From: Cytophagaceae bacterium
GTDB taxonomy: Bacteria > Bacteroidota > Bacteroidia > Cytophagales > Spirosomataceae
Length of the DNA stretch: 64,000 nt
Assembly (NCBI GenBank): GCA_027491315.1
Contig: JAIXWL010000001.1
Location: 186,001-250,000 of the forward strand
Reading direction: 5' to 3'
Part shown: positions 63,496-64,000 of the stretch, in pieces
Layout of the letters: each line of letters starts with the position of its first letter
How positions within the stretch are numbered: the stretch's first letter is position 1
The notes under the pieces: generated by a model
The model's database searches: none
What the model saw: only the letters and a program-made list of their open reading frames with translations
Told to the model about the DNA's origin: nothing
Position numbers and translations under genes: made by a program

Positions 63496-64000
63496 TTAAT
63501 TAAGTCTCTTAAACCCTGAATGGCATATAGGTCCTTCCAATAGGCTATTTACATCGATCGCACCGTTCTCACATTTTGCAATAAGCTTGTAAACTTCGTC
63601 TAAAGCAGTAAAATAAGATTCAAATTTATCATCTGTATGCTCGGTACATGCATAAAAGCTTGTACTTGCCAAAAATCCTTTTTTTAGCATCTCCTGAGTG
63701 ATCAAAGTTTTATATTCCAACGCATTTTTACTGTTGAAGCTATAAGTACTTAATGCAGGTATGCCGGATACGGAAATTGAAAGCTTATGTTGAGAGGCAA
63801 GATCCTGCCATCTCCGTTGCATTTGATTGCCTTTGTTAGTTATAATTTCCCATGATTTAACCCTTTCCATCACTTTCAAAGTGGCAAGGGCCGCAGTTGG
63901 ACCTATTCTTTCTGTCCAAAATGTACTACTTATAAAAGTAGTTTGTGCGGCCTCCATAACAGATCTTCTACCTACTATAGCAGTCAGAGCATAGCCATTT
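63496..64000 (-). CDS. Class III aminotransferase, glutamate-1-semialdehyde aminomutase-like (partial)
   Basis: The frame is open from the window edge (base 64000) to a stop at 63496, so only about 167 C-terminal residues are seen. NGYALTAIVGRRSVMEAA and FISSTFWTERIGPTAALATL are the family region just after the PLP lysine, which lies outside. In glycan loci such proteins often act on sugar or acyl chains rather than in heme synthesis. A 118-nt gap to the next gene suggests a possible internal promoter, although no good -7 box is seen. Confidence 0.85.
   Translation of the reverse strand, partial: NGYALTAIVGRRSVMEAAQTTFISSTFWTERIGPTAALATLKVMERVKSWEIITNKGNQMQRRWQDLASQHKLSISVSGIPALSTYSFNSKNALEYKTLITQEMLKKGFLASTSFYACTEHTDDKFESYFTALDEVYKLIAKCENGAIDVNSLLEGPICHSGFKRLN

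Overview
The window looks like a chromosomal segment of a low-GC member of the Bacteroidota, most likely a Cytophagales-type bacterium. The evidence is a TonB-dependent receptor, a GH95 fucosidase, Wzi-type outer-membrane proteins, an LptB very typical of the phylum, and promoter-like sites of the Bacteroidota form (TTG, about 20 nt, TAnnTTTG). The genus cannot be fixed from the sequence alone. No transposase, integrase, CRISPR array or rRNA is visible.

Left part (1-12532) is housekeeping and nutrient uptake. It holds the start of a GNAT acetyltransferase gene, an overlapping pair coding for a secreted beta-propeller/phosphoesterase and a TonB-dependent receptor, a two-gene operon for fucoside degradation (GH95 fucosidase and a Tat-type sugar isomerase), a tRNA-Phe with its own promoter and terminator, lptB, a cystathionine gamma-synthase-type enzyme, and a Wzi-like capsule protein. 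Arrays of a 7-bp repeat follow three of these genes, always in the same orientation relative to transcription.

The block 12537-16245 is an AT-rich minus-strand operon placed between two paralogous Wzi genes. It encodes an acyl carrier protein, a cytochrome P450, an AlgI/PatA-type MBOAT O-acyltransferase and a membrane-anchored SGNH-like protein. The plan is that of a Dlt/Alg-type polysaccharide acylation machine, but with a P450 and no adenylating enzyme. I regard it as the most novel system in the window.

From 17918 to the right edge (about 46 kb) every gene lies on the minus strand and most are translationally coupled. This is one large surface-polysaccharide locus. Read in the direction of transcription, the first part (64000-46953) makes nonulosonic-acid-type sugars: an aminomutase-like enzyme, a WbpG-like amidotransferase with HisH and HisF homologues (acetamidino formation), PseG, PseI, two formyltransferase-like proteins, a PIG-L deacetylase, an SpsF-like cytidylyltransferase, an oxidoreductase and a DegT aminotransferase. 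It then carries an FkbH/ACP/methyltransferase/GNAT/MaoC/Old-Yellow-Enzyme cassette that probably makes an unusual acyl decoration. A junction zone (41796-43610) with two probable gene remnants follows. The last part (41796-17918) contains glycosyltransferases, a Wzy-like polymerase or ligase, an OafA-like acyltransferase, three asparagine-synthase-like amidotransferases, two heparinase II/III proteins, two bi-domain oxidoreductases, WecB and a terminal epimerase.

Together the genes suggest an organism that builds a heavily decorated acidic glycan (amidated, formylated, acetamidino- and acyl-modified) and exports or anchors it with Wzi-type proteins. No complete Wzx flippase and no initiating phosphoglycosyl transferase is seen inside the window. 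PseB and PseC were not identified with certainty.
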